Shown here: positions 6,180-6,967 of the stretch, one piece after another
Numbering within the stretch: position 1 is the stretch's first letter
How the letters are laid out: each line of letters opens with the position of its first letter
Assembly (NCBI GenBank): GCA_031268255.1
Contig: JAIRXO010000232.1
Span: 1 to 6,967 of the forward strand
Reading direction: 5' to 3'
DNA from: Spirochaetaceae bacterium
Lineage (GTDB): Bacteria; Spirochaetota; Spirochaetia; Treponematales; Breznakiellaceae
Length of the DNA stretch: 6,967 bases
The notes under the pieces: generated by a model
The model's input: only the letters and a program-made list of their open reading frames with translations
Databases searched by the model: none
What the model was told of the DNA's origin: nothing
Made by a program: the position numbers and the translations under genes

Positions 6180-6764
6180 ATGACCTTGGCTGATAAAGTG
6201 ACCGCGGTACGCCTGTTTTTTGCGCCCTGCTTTTTTATTATCTATATTTTCCATATTATTATGCCTTTTTGGGTCCCCGAGGTGTCGCCTTGGACCGTAC
6301 CGGTTCTCTGGATACTCTTTTTTGTCACCGAAATCACCGACCTAATCGACGGTAAAATTGCCCGGCGCCGGAATGAAGTGAGCGACTTCGGCAAGCTTTT
6401 CGATCCCTTCGCGGATACCCTGGTCTGGATTACCTTTTTTCTCTGTTTCGTAGCGGACCGCATCCTGCCGGTGATCCCCTTTCTGGTGATTTTATACCGC
6501 GAATTTGGCATTATCTTCCTGCGGAACCTGATGTTGAAAAAAGGAATCGCCATGGGCGCCCGAAAGGGAGGAAAAATCAAGGCTTTTGGCTATATGTTCA
6601 CCGGGGTTGCCGCCCTCCTTGCCTCCAGTGTCCGGCGCATGGGGATAGAGGGTCCTTATTTCGGCGCTTTCCGTACCGCCGCCTGGGCGCTTTTTATTAT
6701 TTCAGTCCTCATTTCCCTGATTTCTTTTGCCGATTATGTTTCTGTATATAAACGGGCTTCTTAA
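6180..6764 (+). CDS. pgsA: CDP-alcohol phosphatidyltransferase, probably CDP-diacylglycerol--glycerol-3-phosphate 3-phosphatidyltransferase
   Basis: This membrane enzyme of 194 residues would join CDP-diacylglycerol and glycerol-3-phosphate to make phosphatidylglycerol phosphate, the committed step to phosphatidylglycerol. The complete family motif D-x2-D-G-x2-A-R-x8-G-x3-D-x3-D is present: D54, D57, G58, A61, R62, G71, D75, D79. A PgsA-like stretch follows: R107-E108, then L-R (114-115), then G-A-R-K-G-G-K-I-K-A (126-135), matching the GK-x-K region of PgsA. Hydrophobic segments lie near 9-31, 38-54, 81-106, 136-151 and 164-187. The start chosen is ATG 6180 (MTLADKVTAVRL, the usual PgsA-type beginning). 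The in-frame ATG at 6156 lies inside the promoter spacer and has AAGGG only 1 nt away. No Shine-Dalgarno precedes 6180, consistent with leaderless translation. Other CDP-alcohol transferases remain possible, but the GKxK-type region favours PgsA. Confidence 0.87.
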   Translation: MTLADKVTAVRLFFAPCFFIIYIFHIIMPFWVPEVSPWTVPVLWILFFVTEITDLIDGKIARRRNEVSDFGKLFDPFADTLVWITFFLCFVADRILPVIPFLVILYREFGIIFLRNLMLKKGIAMGARKGGKIKAFGYMFTGVAALLASSVRRMGIEGPYFGAFRTAAWALFIISVLISLISFADYVSVYKRAS

Positions 6765-6768
6765 AATG

Positions 6769-6819
6769 AGCCGTGTATGGGGCTGACTATAAAAAAAGCA
6801 AAATAAATTGTGTTTTTTT
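6769..6819 (+). terminator. possible terminator region after pgsA
   Basis: A small stem, AGCC (6769-6772) with GGCT (6781-6784), is followed by a run of seven A (6791-6797) that can pair with seven T (6813-6819). The inner GCA/TGT pairs add to a bulged A-U-rich hairpin ending in the T tract. This could terminate pgsA transcription, but the stems are weak. Confidence 0.35.
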
Positions 6820-6831
6820 GTGGGAAACCTA

Positions 6832-6860
6832 TTGACATTTTTTGCGGTAAAGGGTAGCTT
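6832..6860 (+). promoter_or_regulatory. possible promoter for a gene beyond the right edge
   Basis: A perfect TTGACA (6832-6837) is followed after 17 nt by TAGCTT (6855-6860), a poor -10 (3 of 6 consensus bases). The surrounding 6765-6967 segment is AT-rich and has no convincing gene; the longest ATG frame near it (6869) stops after 17 codons. A further TTGACA at 6949-6954 has its -10 position outside the window. Confidence 0.4.
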
Positions 6861-6870
6861 TATTTTCAAT

Positions 6871-6886
6871 GCCTGTTAAAACAGGC
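6871..6886. repeat. perfect 16-bp dyad, operator or 5' hairpin
   Basis: GCCTGTTAAAACAGGC consists of exact 7-bp arms around a central AA. As RNA it gives a 6-bp stem with a TAAA loop. It sits about 10 nt past the possible -10 box at 6855-6860, where a repressor operator or a stabilising 5' stem would be expected. No T tract follows, so it is not an intrinsic terminator. Confidence 0.6.
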
Positions 6887-6967
6887 CTATGGATATCGTT
6901 ACGTGCCCGAAGTCTTTTGTAAAATTATATAGCAAAGATGAATGCGGCTTGACAGTCTATTCGTAGG

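Noticed and set aside
6869..6922. 17-codon frame starting at ATG 6869
   Set aside because: Very short, without a ribosome site, and it overlaps the perfect dyad, which explains the sequence better.

Overview
The window looks like chromosomal DNA of a spirochaete, most likely a Treponema of the termite-gut or related type. This is an inference from four things: roughly even base composition, an exported solute-binding protein whose signal peptide ends in VFA followed by a Gly-rich GGGAQSS start, Treponema-like sugar ABC gene content, and sigma70-like promoters. No rRNA, tRNA, CRISPR array, transposase or phage gene is visible.

Layout. Positions 1-235 hold a minisatellite: short AACCACG-type direct repeats, then about nine 21-bp units, lying in a reading frame that is open from the left edge to a stop at 237-239. 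Positions 236-384 are a leader with a probable promoter. Positions 385-4859 are a four-gene operon on the + strand with gaps of only 15-17 nt. It encodes a periplasmic sugar-type binding protein, a double-cassette ABC ATPase, a ten-helix-type permease of the RbsC family, and a metallo-beta-lactamase-fold hydrolase. The first three make a complete CUT2-type importer. The hydrolase probably acts on the imported compound or a product of it.

Convergent to this operon, on the - strand (4947-6065), is a single MalK/MsmX/UgpC-type ATPase with no permease or binding protein beside it, so it probably energises CUT1 sugar importers encoded elsewhere. Divergent from it on the + strand is a CDP-alcohol phosphatidyltransferase, very probably PgsA of anionic phospholipid synthesis. 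The two divergent genes share a compact intergenic region in which both promoters have a perfect TTGACA -35 box. These boxes form an inverted repeat 13 nt apart. The pgsA promoter is placed so that transcription would begin at or beside the A of the likely ATG, suggesting a leaderless mRNA.

The right end (6765-6967) is AT-rich and non-coding as far as visible, with a possible terminator, TTGACA boxes and a perfect 16-bp dyad. It probably carries the control region of a gene beyond the window.

Nothing here proves a wholly new system. The best candidates for a second look are the transporter-hydrolase operon with an atypical ligand pocket, the leaderless and dyad-controlled divergent promoter, and the heptad-encoding minisatellite.
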